Part shown: positions 9,546-19,899 of the stretch, in pieces
Layout: each line of letters starts with the position of its first letter
Numbering within the stretch: the stretch's first letter is position 1
NCBI GenBank assembly: GCA_963745755.1
Contig: CAVUYP010000001.1
Coordinates: 2,046,001 to 2,110,000 of the forward strand
Origin: RHKX01 sp963745755
GTDB taxonomy: Bacteria > Actinomycetota > Thermoleophilia > Solirubrobacterales > 70-9
Direction of reading: 5' to 3'
Length of the DNA: 64,000 nt
Translations under genes and position numbers: made by a program
The notes under the pieces: model-generated
What the model was told of the DNA's origin: nothing
Database searches by the model: none
The model's input: only the letters and a program-made list of their open reading frames with translations

Positions 9546-10548
9546 ATGAGCCAGGACGCCTACACCCGCGCCGGGGTCAGCCAGAGCGGCGCCGACGCGT
9601 CGGTGGCGGCGCTCGTCGCCCACCTGGCGCGGATCGAGACCGGCAAGCCCTCGCGGGTCGTGCCGCTGCCCGGCCATTACGCGAGCGTCCTGCGGCTCGA
9701 CGACGAAACCGGGATCGCCTTCGGCACCGACGGGGTCGGGACGAAGATGGTCGTCGCCGAGCAGCTCGGGCGCTTCGAGACGATCGGCATCGACTGCATC
9801 GCGATGAACGTCAACGACCTCGTCTGCGTCGGCGCCGAGCCGATCGCCCTCGTCGACTTCATCCTCTGCCCGACCGCTGATCCCGAGCTCTGCGGCGCGA
9901 TCGGCGTCGGGCTGCGCCGCGGCGCCGAGCTGGCCGGGATCGAGATTCCCGGCGGCGAGATCGCCCAGGTCGGCGACGTCGTCAACGGCCTCGAGCTGGC
10001 CGGCAGCGCGATCGGGCTGGTCCCGCTCGAGCGGATCGTCAGCGGCGCCGCGATCGCTGCCCGGCGACGTCGTCATCGGCCTGCCCTCCTCGGGCCTGCA
10101 TTCGAACGGCTACACGCTCGCCCGCAGGGTCCTCGCCGACATCCCGCTCGACGACGAGCGGCTCGGCCGGCCGCTCGGCGAGGTGCTGCTCGAGCCGACC
10201 GAGATCTACGTGCGGCCGGTGCTCGAGCTGCTCGCCTCCGACGTCGACGTGCGCGGGCTCGCCCACATCACCGGCGACGGCCTCAACAACCTGCTGCGGC
10301 TCGGCAGCGGCGTCGGCTACGAGATCGACGACCCGCTGCCGGTCCCGCCCGTCTTCGAGCTGATCGCCGACCACGGGGCGATCGCCGACGACGAGATGCA
10401 CGAGGTCTTCAACATGGGCTGCGGCTTCTGCGTGACCGTTCCCGCCGCCGACCTAGAGCCGGCATTGGAGCTGCTCGGCGCCCACTACCCGGGGGCGCGG
10501 CGGATCGGCACCGTCACCGATCGCGCCGGCGTCGTCAGCCGCGCGTAG
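9546..10548 (+). CDS. purM: Phosphoribosylformylglycinamidine cyclo-ligase (AIR synthase), one frameshift
   Basis: PurM closes the imidazole ring in purine synthesis, converting FGAM to AIR with ATP. The N-terminal half shows the family sequence AGVSQSGADASV, the FGTDGVGTKM motif and DCIAMNVNDLVCVGAEP. After residue 175 one extra base near 10062 shifts the frame. The C-terminal half continues as PGDVVIGLPSSGLHSNGYTL, AHITGDGLNNLLRL and FNMGCGFCV, all classic PurM blocks. The combined length of about 333 residues is normal. It starts 30 bp after the DedA-UppP gene and may share its transcript. Confidence 0.9.
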
Positions 10549-10780
10549 GCCGGCCGGCCGGCCCGCGGGCGCCTGGTCCCCACAAGCCCTGCCTATACCC
10601 GTTTCCGGGCGTTTTCAGTCATCGTCGGCAATGGCCCGATCGGGCGCCGGCTACGGCCCGATCACGCAAGCTTCGTGTCGCAGCGCCCGCTTCGCCGCTG
10701 CAAAGTAGGCGTTGGTCCAAAATACTCGTAGTGATGACCCTCGCTGACCCCGCTCCCGTGCCGATCCTTTGAACAGCACG

Positions 10781-12256
10781 ATGATCGGAACGATGCTCTC
10801 CGGCCGCTATCGGCTGGAGTCGAAGCTGGGCAGCGGCGGCATGTCGACCGTCTACCTGGCCGTCGACGAGACGCTCGGGCGCCACGTCGCGATCAAGGTC
10901 CTCCATCAGGAGATCTCCGACCAGCAGGACCAGCTCGAGCGGTTCCGGCGCGAGGCCCGCGCCGTCGCCCAGCTCTCGCACCCGAACCTGGTCGGGGTCA
11001 TCGACGCCGGCGAGGAGGGCGGCCGGCCCTACATCGTCTTCGAGTACGTGCCCGGCCAGACCCTCAAGCAGCGGATCTCCAGCGAGGGCGATGCTGCCGC
11101 TCGACGAGGCGACCGCCTACGCGATCGAGATCGGCCGGGGCCTGCAGGCCGCCCACGCAGGCGCGGCTGATCCACCGCGACGTCAAGCCCCAGAACGTCC
11201 TCATCGACCCCGAGGGCCGGGCCAAGATCACCGACTTCGGGATCGCCCTCTCGCTCGAGTCGCACGGCCTGACCGCGACCGGCCGGGTCCTCGGCACCAC
11301 CGACTACGTCTCCCCCGAGCAGGCGATGGGCAGGGAGATCGACCCCCGCACCGACGTCTACTCGCTCGGGATCCTGCTCTACGAGATGCTGACCGGCGAG
11401 GTCCCGTTCAAGGCCGAGACCCAGGTCGGCGTCGCGATGAAGCACGTCAACGAGATGGTGCCGAGCATCCAGCGCCGTCGCTCCGACGCCTCGGCGGTGC
11501 TCGCGGCGGCGGTCGAGAAGGCGACCGCCAAGGAGCCGCGCGACCGCTACCGCGACATGAACGACTTCCTCGGCGACCTCGAGCACGCGCTCGAGGTCGA
11601 GGTCTCGCGCGCCGGCGGCGCGACCGGCGAGGCGACCTCGGTGCTCGACTCGGTCCCGGAGAAGCGCCGCCGGGTCCTGACCCGGCGGCGGATCTCGTGG
11701 GTCGGCGTGCTGCTGCTGATCGCGGCAGCCGGAGCCGCGATCGCGATCGCGGCGCTGAGTGGCGGCGAGGGTCCGTCGAAGCAGGCGCCGCCGGAGAGCA
11801 ACGGCGGCGAGCCGATCGCGATCGCCTCGGCGTCCGACTTCGACCCGGTCAGCTCCGGGGGCGACGCGGACGAGCACTCGACCGGAGGTCGGGCTGGCGA
11901 TCGACGGCAGTCCGACCACGGCTTGGCCGACCGAGGAGTACACGGCCGGACTCGAGGGAGCGGGCAAGAGCGGCGTCGGGCTCTACGTCGATACCGGCGA
12001 ATCGGTGACGCCGAGCCAGATGGAGCTGAAGACGGGCGGCGGCGGCTGGACCTTCGAGATCTACGGATCGAACCTGAAGAACCCGCCGACCGAGCTCGCC
12101 GGCTGGGGCAAGCCGCTGACCGGCGAGCTGACCGCCGAGCCGAAGCAGGTCGTCGACCTCGACACCAGCGAGCCGAACCGCTACTTCCTGATCTGGATCA
12201 CCAGCGTCGAGCCCGGCGTGGCCGCCGAGATCTTCGACGTCCGCCTGCTCAGCTGA
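10781..12256 (+). CDS. Transmembrane Ser/Thr protein kinase with discoidin-like extracellular domain, three frameshifts
   Basis: A Hanks-type kinase: glycine loop LGSGGMSTV, VAIKVL lysine, HRDVKPQNVL catalytic loop, DFGIALS and SPEQAMG. The kinase domain occupies about residues 1-265. A basic juxtamembrane stretch and a helix (VGVLLLIAAAGAAIAIAAL) follow. The external part has no PASTA repeats; the block LAIDGSPTTAWPTEEY to FEIYGSN resembles F5/8 type C (discoidin) modules such as those on some actinobacterial membrane proteins. Each frame change (near 11093, 11160 and 11880) is repaired by removing one base. A TTG 12 bp upstream is an alternative start. The preceding 220-bp spacer contains AT-rich, promoter-like sequence around 10720. 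The ligand is unknown. Confidence 0.82.
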
Positions 12257-12282
12257 CCAGGGTCGACCGCCGCGAGGCAGAT

Positions 12283-12301
12283 CCGTCCCACCGACTGGGA
12301 C
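12283..12301. terminator. Short hairpin after the Ser/Thr kinase gene
   Basis: CGTCCCA and TGGGACG form a perfect 7-bp stem with a 5-nt loop, 26 bp after the kinase stop. No T-run follows, so intrinsic termination would be weak. Confidence 0.45.
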
Positions 12302-12378
12302 GAATCCACCCCCACCCGCAGCCCTGCCCCCGGCGGCCCCCCGCGCCCGCCTAAGAACCGGTCGGACCGCCCGGCGTC

Positions 12379-12456
12379 GGCGGAGCGGGGGGAGCCGGCC
12401 GGACCGTCCACCCGATCCGCCGAAGGCGTGGTCCGGACGGCTCCCCCCGCTCCGCC
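12379..12456. terminator. Long inverted repeat between convergent kinase and ddl genes
   Basis: The left arm (12379-12405) and right arm (12430-12456) are 27 bp each with a single mismatch, separated by 24 nt. The arms include GGCGGAGCGGGGGGAGCC and its complement. The position between two convergent genes fits a bidirectional terminator. The size and quality of the stem are well above those of ordinary terminators. Confidence 0.6.
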
Positions 12457-12484
12457 TCCACCTTGGCCTCACCGACCCCCCGCC

Positions 12485-13453
12485 TCAGTAGCGGTACGAC
12501 CGCTCCTGCTCGTGCCGCTCGAGGGCCAGCTCGACCAACCGCTCGCAGAGGTCCGGGTAGGCGACCCCGGTCGCCTCGAACAGCTTCGCGAACACGCTCG
12601 TCTCGGTGAACCCGGGAATCGTGTTGAGCTCGTTGACCAACACCTCGCCGTCGTCGGTGACGAAGAAGTCGCAGCGGGCGAGGCCGGTGCAGCCGCAGGA
12701 GCTGTAGACCTCGGCGGCGAGCTCGCGGACCCGGCGCGATCGCCGCATCGCCGATCGGCGCCGGGACGATCAGCTCCATGCCGCCGGGCTCGTACTTGGC
12801 GGCGTAGTGGTACCAGTCGGCCTCGGTCGTTGACCTGGCCGGGCAGCGACGTCTCCGGCTCGTCGTTGCCGATCACCGAGCACTCGACCTCGAGGCCCTC
12901 GCAATGGGCCTCGATGATCACCCGCGGGTCGTGCTCGAGCGCCGAGGCGACGGCGGCGTCGAGGCCGCCCGGCTCGTCGACCTTGAGGATGCCGACGCTG
13001 GAGCCGAGCCGCGAGGGCTTGACCCAGACCGGCAGCCCGAGCGCGGCGGCCCGCTCGCGCCAGCCCGTCCTCGCCGGCCTGGCAGAAGTCGACCTGGGCG
13101 ATGCCGCGCTCGCGCAGCAGCCGCTTGAAGATCAGCTTGTCGATCGTGACCGCCGCGGCGAGGACGCCGGGGCCGACGTAGGGGACGTCGAGGCACTCGA
13201 GCAGCCCCTGCACGGTCCCGTCCTCGCCGAACGGTCCGTGCAGGACCGGGAAGGCGACGTCGCAGCCGAGCAGGCCGGCGGCGGCGCGGAGGTCGACCTC
13301 GGCGCCGTCGTGGATCCAGCGACCGTCGGGCTCGATGACGACGTCGGCGACCTCGTGGCCGGCCGCCCGCAGGCCATCGGCGACGGCGGCGCCGGAGCGC
13401 AGCGAGACCGGATGCTCGCTGGAGCGGCCGCCGCGGATCACGGCGATCCTCAC
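12485..13453 (-). CDS. ddl: D-alanine--D-alanine ligase (copy 1), frameshifted
   Basis: Ddl joins two D-alanines with ATP for the peptidoglycan stem. Visible blocks are IRGGRSSEHPVSLRSG at the N-terminus, LHGPFGEDGTVQGLLE, KPSRLGSSVGI (ATP-grasp) and VNELNTIPGFTE at the C-terminus (Mg-binding Asn/Glu). Three single-base insertions, near 13065, 12830 and 12735, break the frame; joined length is about 320 residues. A GTG start overlaps the PknB stop (GTGA). Its place as the last gene of the PASTA-kinase/elongation operon makes it the likely housekeeping or growth-regulated enzyme. A second, intact Ddl lies at 43752-44681. Confidence 0.88.
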
Positions 13454-15252
13454 GGCGACCCCGTCGTCGAGGTCGAGTCGGTCGTCGCGCCGCCGCTCGG
13501 CGCCTTGTAGTCGCCGACCGTCAGCGTCACCCGGTCGCCGGGGCTGAGCTTGGTGCCGCCGCTCGGCGCCTGGGCGAGGACGATCCCGTCCTCGCCGGAG
13601 TCGTTGGTGTCGCGCTTGACGACCGAGACGGAGAGGCCGGCGGCGGCGAGCTTGCGCTGCGCGTAGGTCAGCTTCTGGCCGACGTAGTCCTCGAGCGTGA
13701 TCGTGCCGACGCCGCTCGAGTAGATGATCGTCACCTCGGAGCCGACCTCGACCTCGTCGCCGGCGGCGCGGGTCCTGCTCGAGCACCTGGTCCTCGGGCT
13801 CGTCGGAATCGCGTGGATTGGCGTTGACGACGAACCCCGCCTTGCGGAGCTGCGAGGTGGCGGTGACCCGGTCGAGGCCGAGCACGTTCGGCACGACCGC
13901 CGTCTTGATGCCGGTCGAGACGATCAGCCGCACCGTCGAGCCGGGGGCGATGCTCGTGCCCTGCGACGGGTTCGAGCCGATCACCTTGCCGGCCGGAACC
14001 GACGAGGACGAGCGCTTCTCGACGACGCACCTCGAAGCCCTTCTTGCGGAGCAGCTTCTTCGCCTCCGGAACGGTCAGCCCCGCCACCCGCGGAACCCCG
14101 ACCGTGCCGGGACCGAGGCTGACGGTGATCGTCACCGTCGAGCCCTTCTCCGCCTCGCTGCCGGCGGAGGGGTCCTGCTCGATCACCTCGCCCTCGGGGA
14201 TGTCGCTCTCGATCCGCTCGCTCGTCACCTCGAAGTCGGCCGCCTGCAGGGCGATCGTCGCCGCCGCCTCCTGCTCGCCGGTGACGTCGGGAACGGTGAC
14301 GAGGTCGGGGCGGGTCAGAAACCAGGCGAGGGCGCCGCCGGCGAGCAGCAGCACGATCAGCGCCGCGACCAGCCACCAGCGCCGCGAGCGGTCCTCGCGC
14401 GGCACCGGCGTCGAGCCGGCACCGGCGCCTGCGGGCTCGCCTCGGCGGCGTCGAGCGCGGCGATCATCTCGGCGGCCGAGCCGAACCGCCGGGCGGGGTC
14501 CTTGGCGAGCGCCTTGAGGACGACCGCGTCGAGCGCGGGGCTGACCTTCGGGTTGATCGAGCTCGGCAGCGGCGGCTCCTCGCCGACCTGCTTCATCGCG
14601 ATCGCGACGGCGTTGTCGCCGTCGAACGGGACGCGGCCGCAGAGCATCTCGAAGAGGATCACCCCGATCGAGTAGATGTCGGCGGCGGCGGTCACCTCCA
14701 TCCCCTGCGCCTGCTCGGGGCTGAGGTACTGGGCGGTGCCCATCACCGAGCCGGTCCGGGTGATCTCCGAGCCGCCGGCGCGGGCGATGCCGAAGTCGGT
14801 GACGCGGATCCGCCCGTCGCGGTCGATCAGGACGTTGAGCGGCTTCAGGTCGCGGTGGACGATCCCGTGCTCGTGCGCGAACGCCGCCGCGGTCGAGCAC
14901 CTGGCGGGTCACCTCGACCGCCTCCTCGACCTCGAGCCCCTGCTCGATCAGCTCGCGCAGCGAGGAGCCCTCGACCAGCTCCATCGAGATGTAGTAGCTG
15001 TCCTCGTAGCTGCCGCGGTCGAAGACGCTGACGACGTTCTGGTGCTGCAGGCCCGCCGCCGAGGAGGCCTCGCGGCGGAACCGCTCGACGAACTCCTTGT
15101 CGCGGGCGAAGTTCTCGTGCAGGAGCTTCAGCGCGACGTCGCGGCCGAGCTCGGTGTCGCGGGCGCGCCAGACGTCGGCCATCCCGCCGGAGCCGATCCG
15201 GTTGACGAGCCGGTAGCGGCCGTCGATCGATCAGTCCCGGCTCGAGCTTCAT
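13450..15252 (-). CDS. pknB: PASTA-domain Ser/Thr protein kinase (PknB), frameshifted
   Basis: The kinase domain has IGSGGMADVWRARD, VALKLLHE, HRDLKP, DFGIARAGGS and the SPEQAQG segment. The activation loop contains SEITRTGSVMGT. A membrane helix (WLVAALIVLLLAGGALAWF) is followed by four PASTA repeats, including VTVPDVTGEQEAAATIA, VGVPRVAGLTVPEA and VPNVLGLDRVTATSQL. PASTA modules bind muropeptides or lipid II and tune kinase activity toward division and wall proteins. Frame changes near 15230, 14890, 14420, 14030 and 13780 are mostly single-base. ATG overlaps the PBP stop and the stop overlaps the ddl GTG. This is the central regulator of the elongation operon. Confidence 0.9.
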
Positions 15253-16719
15253 CCGTTCAGCAGCTCCCGCATCACCGCGGTCGCGATCGGCCCGGCCACC
15301 TCGCCGCCGAAGCAGCCGCTGCAGGGGTCGGTCGTCACCGCGATCGCGACCTTCGGGTCCTCGACCGGCGCGAAGGCGATGAACCAGGGCCGGGCGAGGT
15401 TCTCGGCGATGTTGATCTCGGCGGTGCCGGTCTTGCCGGCGAACGTCGTCCCGCCGAGGTCGTCCTGCAGGCCCGCCGCTGTTCCCTCGTCGACCACGCT
15501 CGTCATCATGTCGGCCAGCTCCGACGCCGTCTGCTCGCTGACGACGTCGCTCTGCACCTGCGGGTCGAGCTCGCTCGGTGACGCGGCCGTCGGGATCGAC
15601 GACCTGCTGGACGAAGGTCGGCCTCATCAGCTTCCCCTTGTTGGCGATCGTCGCCGCCACCTCGGCCATCTGCGTGACCGTCGCCAGCATCTGCCCCTCC
15701 TCGCCGCCCTGGCCGATCGCGACGCGGGCGATGTCGAAGCCGGAGTCGACCTGCTTGAAACCGCCGCCCTTGCCGGCCGGGACGAAGATCCCGCTCGCCG
15801 CCTTCTGGTCGTCGGGGAGCTGGACCTCGGGGTCCTTGCCGAAGCCGAAGCGGTCCATGTACTCGAGCAGGGTGTCGGCGCCGACCTCCTCGCCGAGCTG
15901 GGCGAAGTAGGTGTTGACCGAGTTCGTCAGCGCCGTCCGCATGTCGATGACGCCGAACTGCTCGCCGCCGGCGTTGGCGAGCGGCACGCCGCTGAAGTCC
16001 TGCGGCGAGGAGCCGTCGAGCGTCTGGTCGGGCGTCGCCGTGCCGGAGTCGAGCGCCGCCGCCGCGGTGACGACCTTGAACGTCGAGCCCGGCGGGTAGG
16101 CGTCCTGGATCGCGCGGTTGGTCAGCACCGACGGGTCGGCCTGGTTGAGCTGGGCCTGGTCGCTCGGGACCGTGTTCGGGTCGAATCCGGGCGTGCTCGC
16201 CATCACCTGGACGGCGCCGGTCGCGGGCTCGATCGCGACTGCGGCGCCGGGGCGGCCGGTGCCCTCGAGCAGGTCGGTGGCGAGCCGCTGGGCGGAGGCG
16301 TCGAGCGTCGTGACGATGTTGCTGCCCTGGCGCTGCTGGCCGCGAATCTGGTCGATGATCGAGACGAACTCGTTCTCCTCGCCGGTCAGCGTCGTGTTCT
16401 CGGCCCGCTCGAAGCCGCTCGTCCCCTCGGTGATGAAGCTGTAGCCGATCGGGTTGCCGAACAGCGACCCCTGCGGGTAACGGCGGACGTACTGGAAGGA
16501 CTCGTTCTTGCCGGTCTTCTTCGAGTTCGCGATCACCTCGCCGTCGGCGGTGGTGATCTTGCCGCGCTTGATCTGCTGGGCCTCGAACAGCGGCCGCTTG
16601 TTCTCGGTCTTCGCCTCGAGGTCGGCGGCGTCGAAGACCGACCACTGGCTGGTGAAGCCGACGAGCAGCGCGAAGAGCAGCAGGACGACGGCGAGCAGCC
16701 GGCGGATCGGGACGTTCAC
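15249..16719 (-). CDS. pbpA: Class B penicillin-binding protein transpeptidase (PbpA type)
   Basis: A protein of about 490 residues with one N-terminal helix (LLAVVLLLFALLVGFTSQW) and no long PASTA tail, so PbpA-like rather than FtsI. The transpeptidase motifs are YPPGSTFKVV (SxxK), the SVN triad (TNSVNTYFA) and FAGKTGTAE (KTG). It crosslinks peptidoglycan with the SEDS glycosyltransferase encoded by the preceding gene. One frame change near 15577 lies between the KTG-containing part and the rest and is repaired by removing one base. ATGA overlaps join it to rodA upstream and pknB downstream. Confidence 0.9.
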
Positions 16720-18035
16720 CGTGCCGCCCCCGGCTCCGGGCGCCGGGCCCGGTCGGAGATCAGCAGCAGCAGCGCGACGAGGACCATGTTGGCGATCACC
16801 GAGCTGCCGCCGTAGCTGATCAGCGGCAGGGTGACGCCGGTCAGCGGGATCACCCGGATGACGCCGCCGATGATCACGAACGCCTGCAGGGCGAAGACCG
16901 CGGTCAGCCCGGCGGCGAGCAGCTTCGAGAAGCCGTCACGGGCGATCGAGGCGATCTTGAAGCCGCGGGCGGCGATCAGCGCGTAGATCGTGATCACCCC
17001 GCAGCCGCCGAACAGGCCGAGCTCGTTGACGATCAGCGCGTAGATGAAGTCGGTCTGGACCTGCGGGATCAGCGTGTTCTCGACCGTCTGCTTGGCGACC
17101 CCCGGCGCCCACAGCAGCGATTCGCCGATCCCCTTCCCGAACAGGCCGCCGTCGGCCTGGGCGAACATCGACTGCAGCACCTGGTAGCCGTTGCCGGTGG
17201 CGTCCTGGTAGGGGTCGAGCCAGATGTCGATCCGGTCGCCGACGTGGCCGACGGTCGTCGCGAAGAACCAGGCGCCGACCAGGAACATCGCCAGGCCGAT
17301 GATCACGAACGAGATCCGGTTCGTCGCCGTGTAGATCAGCGCCAGGAAGGCGCCGAAGAACATCAGCGAGCTGCCGAGGTCGCGGATGAAGACGAGCATC
17401 ACCATCGCCGCGCCCCAGACGACCAGCATCGGCCCGAGGTGCTTGAGCGGCGGGAAGGTGATCCCGGCGATCCGCTTGGCGCCGACGACCAGCACCTCGC
17501 GGTGCTCGCGCAGGTAGCTGGCCAGGAAGATGACGATCGCGAGCTTGCCGAACTCGGCCGGCTGGAAGGCGAGCGGGCCGATCTTGACGCCGAGGTAGGC
17601 GCCGTTGACCTGGGCGCCGATCACCGGCAGCCGCGGCAGCAGCAGCAGGACCAGGCCGGCGACGACGATCAGGTAGCGGTAGCGCTCGAGCACGTGGTAG
17701 TCGCGCAGGAAGGTGATCGTGAGGACGAACAGGACGAGCCCGACGACGAACCAGTTGGCCTGGTCGCGGGCGAGGCTCTCGTCGATCCGGTAGAGCATCA
17801 CCAGCCCGATCGCCGCCAGCAGGGCGACGAGCGGGAACAGGTAGGGGTCGGCGTTGGGGAGGCGGACGCGCAGGAACAGATGGGCGGCCAGGCAGATCGC
17901 GAAGAAGTAGGCGCCGAAGATCAGCGAGGCGTCGGCGACCTCGTCGCCGCGGACGACGAAGACCGCCGCGAAGCCGGCGACGAGCAGGCCGGCGACCGGG
18001 ATCAGACCGAGCAGCTCGCGGTTGCGGGCGCTCAA
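16716..18035 (-). CDS. rodA: SEDS-family peptidoglycan glycosyltransferase (RodA/FtsW)
   Basis: An intact 439-residue polytopic protein with about ten to twelve helices. SEDS landmarks are WFVVGLVLFVLTITFLRDY, QPAEFGKLAIVIFLASYL (the conserved QPxE-K segment), IRDLGSSLMFFGAF, and the C-terminal LPLISYGGSSVIANM. SEDS proteins polymerise glycan strands from lipid II and partner with a class B PBP, which is the next gene. The operon with PknB, PP2C and FHA genes matches the mycobacterial rodA locus and supports RodA over FtsW. Confidence 0.93.
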   Translation of the reverse strand: MSARNRELLGLIPVAGLLVAGFAAVFVVRGDEVADASLIFGAYFFAICLAAHLFLRVRLPNADPYLFPLVALLAAIGLVMLYRIDESLARDQANWFVVGLVLFVLTITFLRDYHVLERYRYLIVVAGLVLLLLPRLPVIGAQVNGAYLGVKIGPLAFQPAEFGKLAIVIFLASYLREHREVLVVGAKRIAGITFPPLKHLGPMLVVWGAAMVMLVFIRDLGSSLMFFGAFLALIYTATNRISFVIIGLAMFLVGAWFFATTVGHVGDRIDIWLDPYQDATGNGYQVLQSMFAQADGGLFGKGIGESLLWAPGVAKQTVENTLIPQVQTDFIYALIVNELGLFGGCGVITIYALIAARGFKIASIARDGFSKLLAAGLTAVFALQAFVIIGGVIRVIPLTGVTLPLISYGGSSVIANMVLVALLLLISDRARRPEPGAAR

Positions 18036-19363
18036 CCGTTGCCCCCGCCCGACGGGCCTCCCCCACCGGACGAGCCGCCGCTGTTGTTCTTGCCGTTGTT
18101 CCCGTCGCTGTTCTTGCCCTTGCTCTTGCCGCCGCTGCCGGCCGGGGGCTTCGTCGTCGTCGCGGCGGCGTTCTCGAGGTCCTCGAGCAGCGACCGCGCG
18201 TCGTCCTGGGAGCGCAGCTCGTGGTTGGTGGCGACGGCACGGCGCGCCTCCGGCAGCGCGTCGAGCTGGATGTCGCTGGCGAGCTGCTCGGAGTAGAGCT
18301 CGACGCCGAACGGCAGGTCGTAGGGCAGGCCGCGGTAGAGCGCGATCCGCTCGCCGCCGTCGGTGCCGATGAACCAGATCTGCCGGGCTCCCCAGACGGC
18401 GGCGGCGGCGACCGCCGCGACCGCGACCAGTGCGACGGCGCCCTTGAGCAGGCGCCGCGGCCAGTTGCGACGCTGCGGCGGGGTCGCCGGGGCCGGCCGC
18501 CGCGGACGGCGGCGCGGCGGCGACGCGGACTCCTGCGGCGGCGCCGCGGCCCCGCCGGTCGCGGCGGCGACCGCCTCGGCGCTGAGCCCGGCGGCGGCGG
18601 CGCTCGGGCCGGCCAGCGTCGCTCCCTCGTCGCTGGCGGCGACGTCGGCGGACTCGAGCCGGAACAGGACGACGGTGATGTTGTCGCGGCCGCCGCGGTC
18701 GTTGGCGGCCCGGACGAGCCGCCGCCCGGCCATCGCCAGGTTGTCCTCGCGGGCGAGGATCGCGGCGACGTCCTCGTCGCCGAGCATCGTCGTCAGCCCG
18801 TCGGAGCAGAGCAGGAAGACGTCGCCGGGTCGGGCGCTGAAGGTCATCGTGTCGACATCGACCTGCGGCTCCGGGCCGAGGGCGCGGGTGATCACCGACC
18901 GCTGCGGGTGCTCGGCCGCCTGATCGCGGGTCAGCTTCCCCTGTCGGCGCAGCTCCTCGACCAGCGAGTGGTCGTTGGTGATCTGCTTGAGCTTGCCGTC
19001 GCGGAAGACGTAGGCGCGGCTGTCGCCGACGTGGCCGAAGCTGATCTCGTCGCCGTGCAGCAACGCCGCCGTCAGCGTCGTCCCCATCCCCGACCGCGAC
19101 TCGTCGCCCTGGGCGAGGTCGAAGATCGCCCGGTTCGCCGCCTGCGCCGTCTGCCGGAGCAGGTCCTCGGGGGCAGCGTCGGCGGCATCGCCGACCTGCT
19201 CGAACGCCTCGACGGCCATCCGCGAGGCGACCTCGCCGGCCTGGGCGCCGCCCATCCCGTCGGCGACCGCGAACAGCGGCGAGCGCGAGAAGTAGGAGTC
19301 CTCGTTGGCCTCGCGCTGGCGGCCGGTGTCGGTGAGCTGGACGGCCTCGGCGATCTGCAGCAT
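18032..19363 (-). CDS. pstP: Membrane PP2C-type Ser/Thr protein phosphatase (PstP)
   Basis: An intact 443-residue protein. The catalytic PP2C domain (about residues 1-240) has VADGMGGAQAGE (metal-binding Asp), GDSRAYVFRDG, LLCSDGLTTM and GGRDNITVV. It would reverse phosphorylation by the PASTA kinase and act on FHA and PBP partners. An Ala/Pro-rich basic linker leads to a membrane helix (GAVALVAVAAVAAAAVW), then a small external domain and an Asn/Gly/Ser-rich tail. Its start abuts the FhaB stop and its stop overlaps the rodA start by ATGA. Confidence 0.92.
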   Translation of the reverse strand: MLQIAEAVQLTDTGRQREANEDSYFSRSPLFAVADGMGGAQAGEVASRMAVEAFEQVGDAADAAPEDLLRQTAQAANRAIFDLAQGDESRSGMGTTLTAALLHGDEISFGHVGDSRAYVFRDGKLKQITNDHSLVEELRRQGKLTRDQAAEHPQRSVITRALGPEPQVDVDTMTFSARPGDVFLLCSDGLTTMLGDEDVAAILAREDNLAMAGRRLVRAANDRGGRDNITVVLFRLESADVAASDEGATLAGPSAAAAGLSAEAVAAATGGAAAPPQESASPPRRRPRRPAPATPPQRRNWPRRLLKGAVALVAVAAVAAAAVWGARQIWFIGTDGGERIALYRGLPYDLPFGVELYSEQLASDIQLDALPEARRAVATNHELRSQDDARSLLEDLENAAATTTKPPAGSGGKSKGKNSDGNNGKNNSGGSSGGGGPSGGGNG

Positions 19364-19851
19364 CAGCCCATGTCCTCGTCGAGGGTGAGCTCGAAGCGCA
19401 GCACCGTGTCGCCGATCTGGATCTCGTCCATGTCGGTCAGCGGCGCCTCGCCGCGAAGCTCGCCGCCGTTCAGGTAGGTGCCGTTGGTGGAGTCCATGTC
19501 CTCGACGAGGTAGACGTTGCCGCGGGTGTGGACCCGGCAGTGGATGCCGGAGGCGAAGCGGTCGGTGATCCGCACGTCGGCCTCCTCGGCGCGCCCGATC
19601 GTGACCCCGCCGAACAGGTCGATGCGCTCACCCGGAGTCAGCCCGCCGCCCTGGACGGCGACGAGCATCGCGTCGGTCGCCGCGACCCGGCCGCCGGCGA
19701 TCGCGTGCATGCCGGTGCCGTCCTCGGTGCCGGCGATCGCCCGGCTGCCGCGCAGGTCCTTGAGGGCGCTGCGGGCGATCACGAGCAGGAACAGGTAGAG
19801 GACGCCGAGGAAGGCGAACTTCAATGCGACCGCGGCGGGATCAGCGTCCAT
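19363..19851 (-). CDS. fhaB: FHA-domain membrane protein (FhaB/FipA-like)
   Basis: A 162-residue protein with an N-terminal helix (ALKFAFLGVLYLFLLVIA) and a C-terminal FHA domain. Phosphothreonine-binding residues are visible in TIGRAEEADVRI, GIHCRV and DSTNGTYLNG. In mycobacteria the equivalent protein links the kinase to division and wall-synthesis proteins. It is the second FHA gene of the operon and is translationally coupled to the phosphatase gene. Confidence 0.9.
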   Translation of the reverse strand: MDADPAAVALKFAFLGVLYLFLLVIARSALKDLRGSRAIAGTEDGTGMHAIAGGRVAATDAMLVAVQGGGLTPGERIDLFGGVTIGRAEEADVRITDRFASGIHCRVHTRGNVYLVEDMDSTNGTYLNGGELRGEAPLTDMDEIQIGDTVLRFELTLDEDMG

Positions 19852-19899
19852 CGTCCACCCCGGGGCGCTCGCTGCCGGTTCCGAGCGGGCCGGGCAAGC

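Noticed and set aside
10549..10780. Structured RNA upstream of the first kinase
   Set aside because: Contains GC palindromes (GGCCCGATC copies) but no recognisable conserved RNA fold or expression platform.
10440..11900. Programmed frameshifting as an explanation for split genes
   Set aside because: No slippery heptamers or recurrent stimulators at the breaks, and too many unrelated genes are affected.
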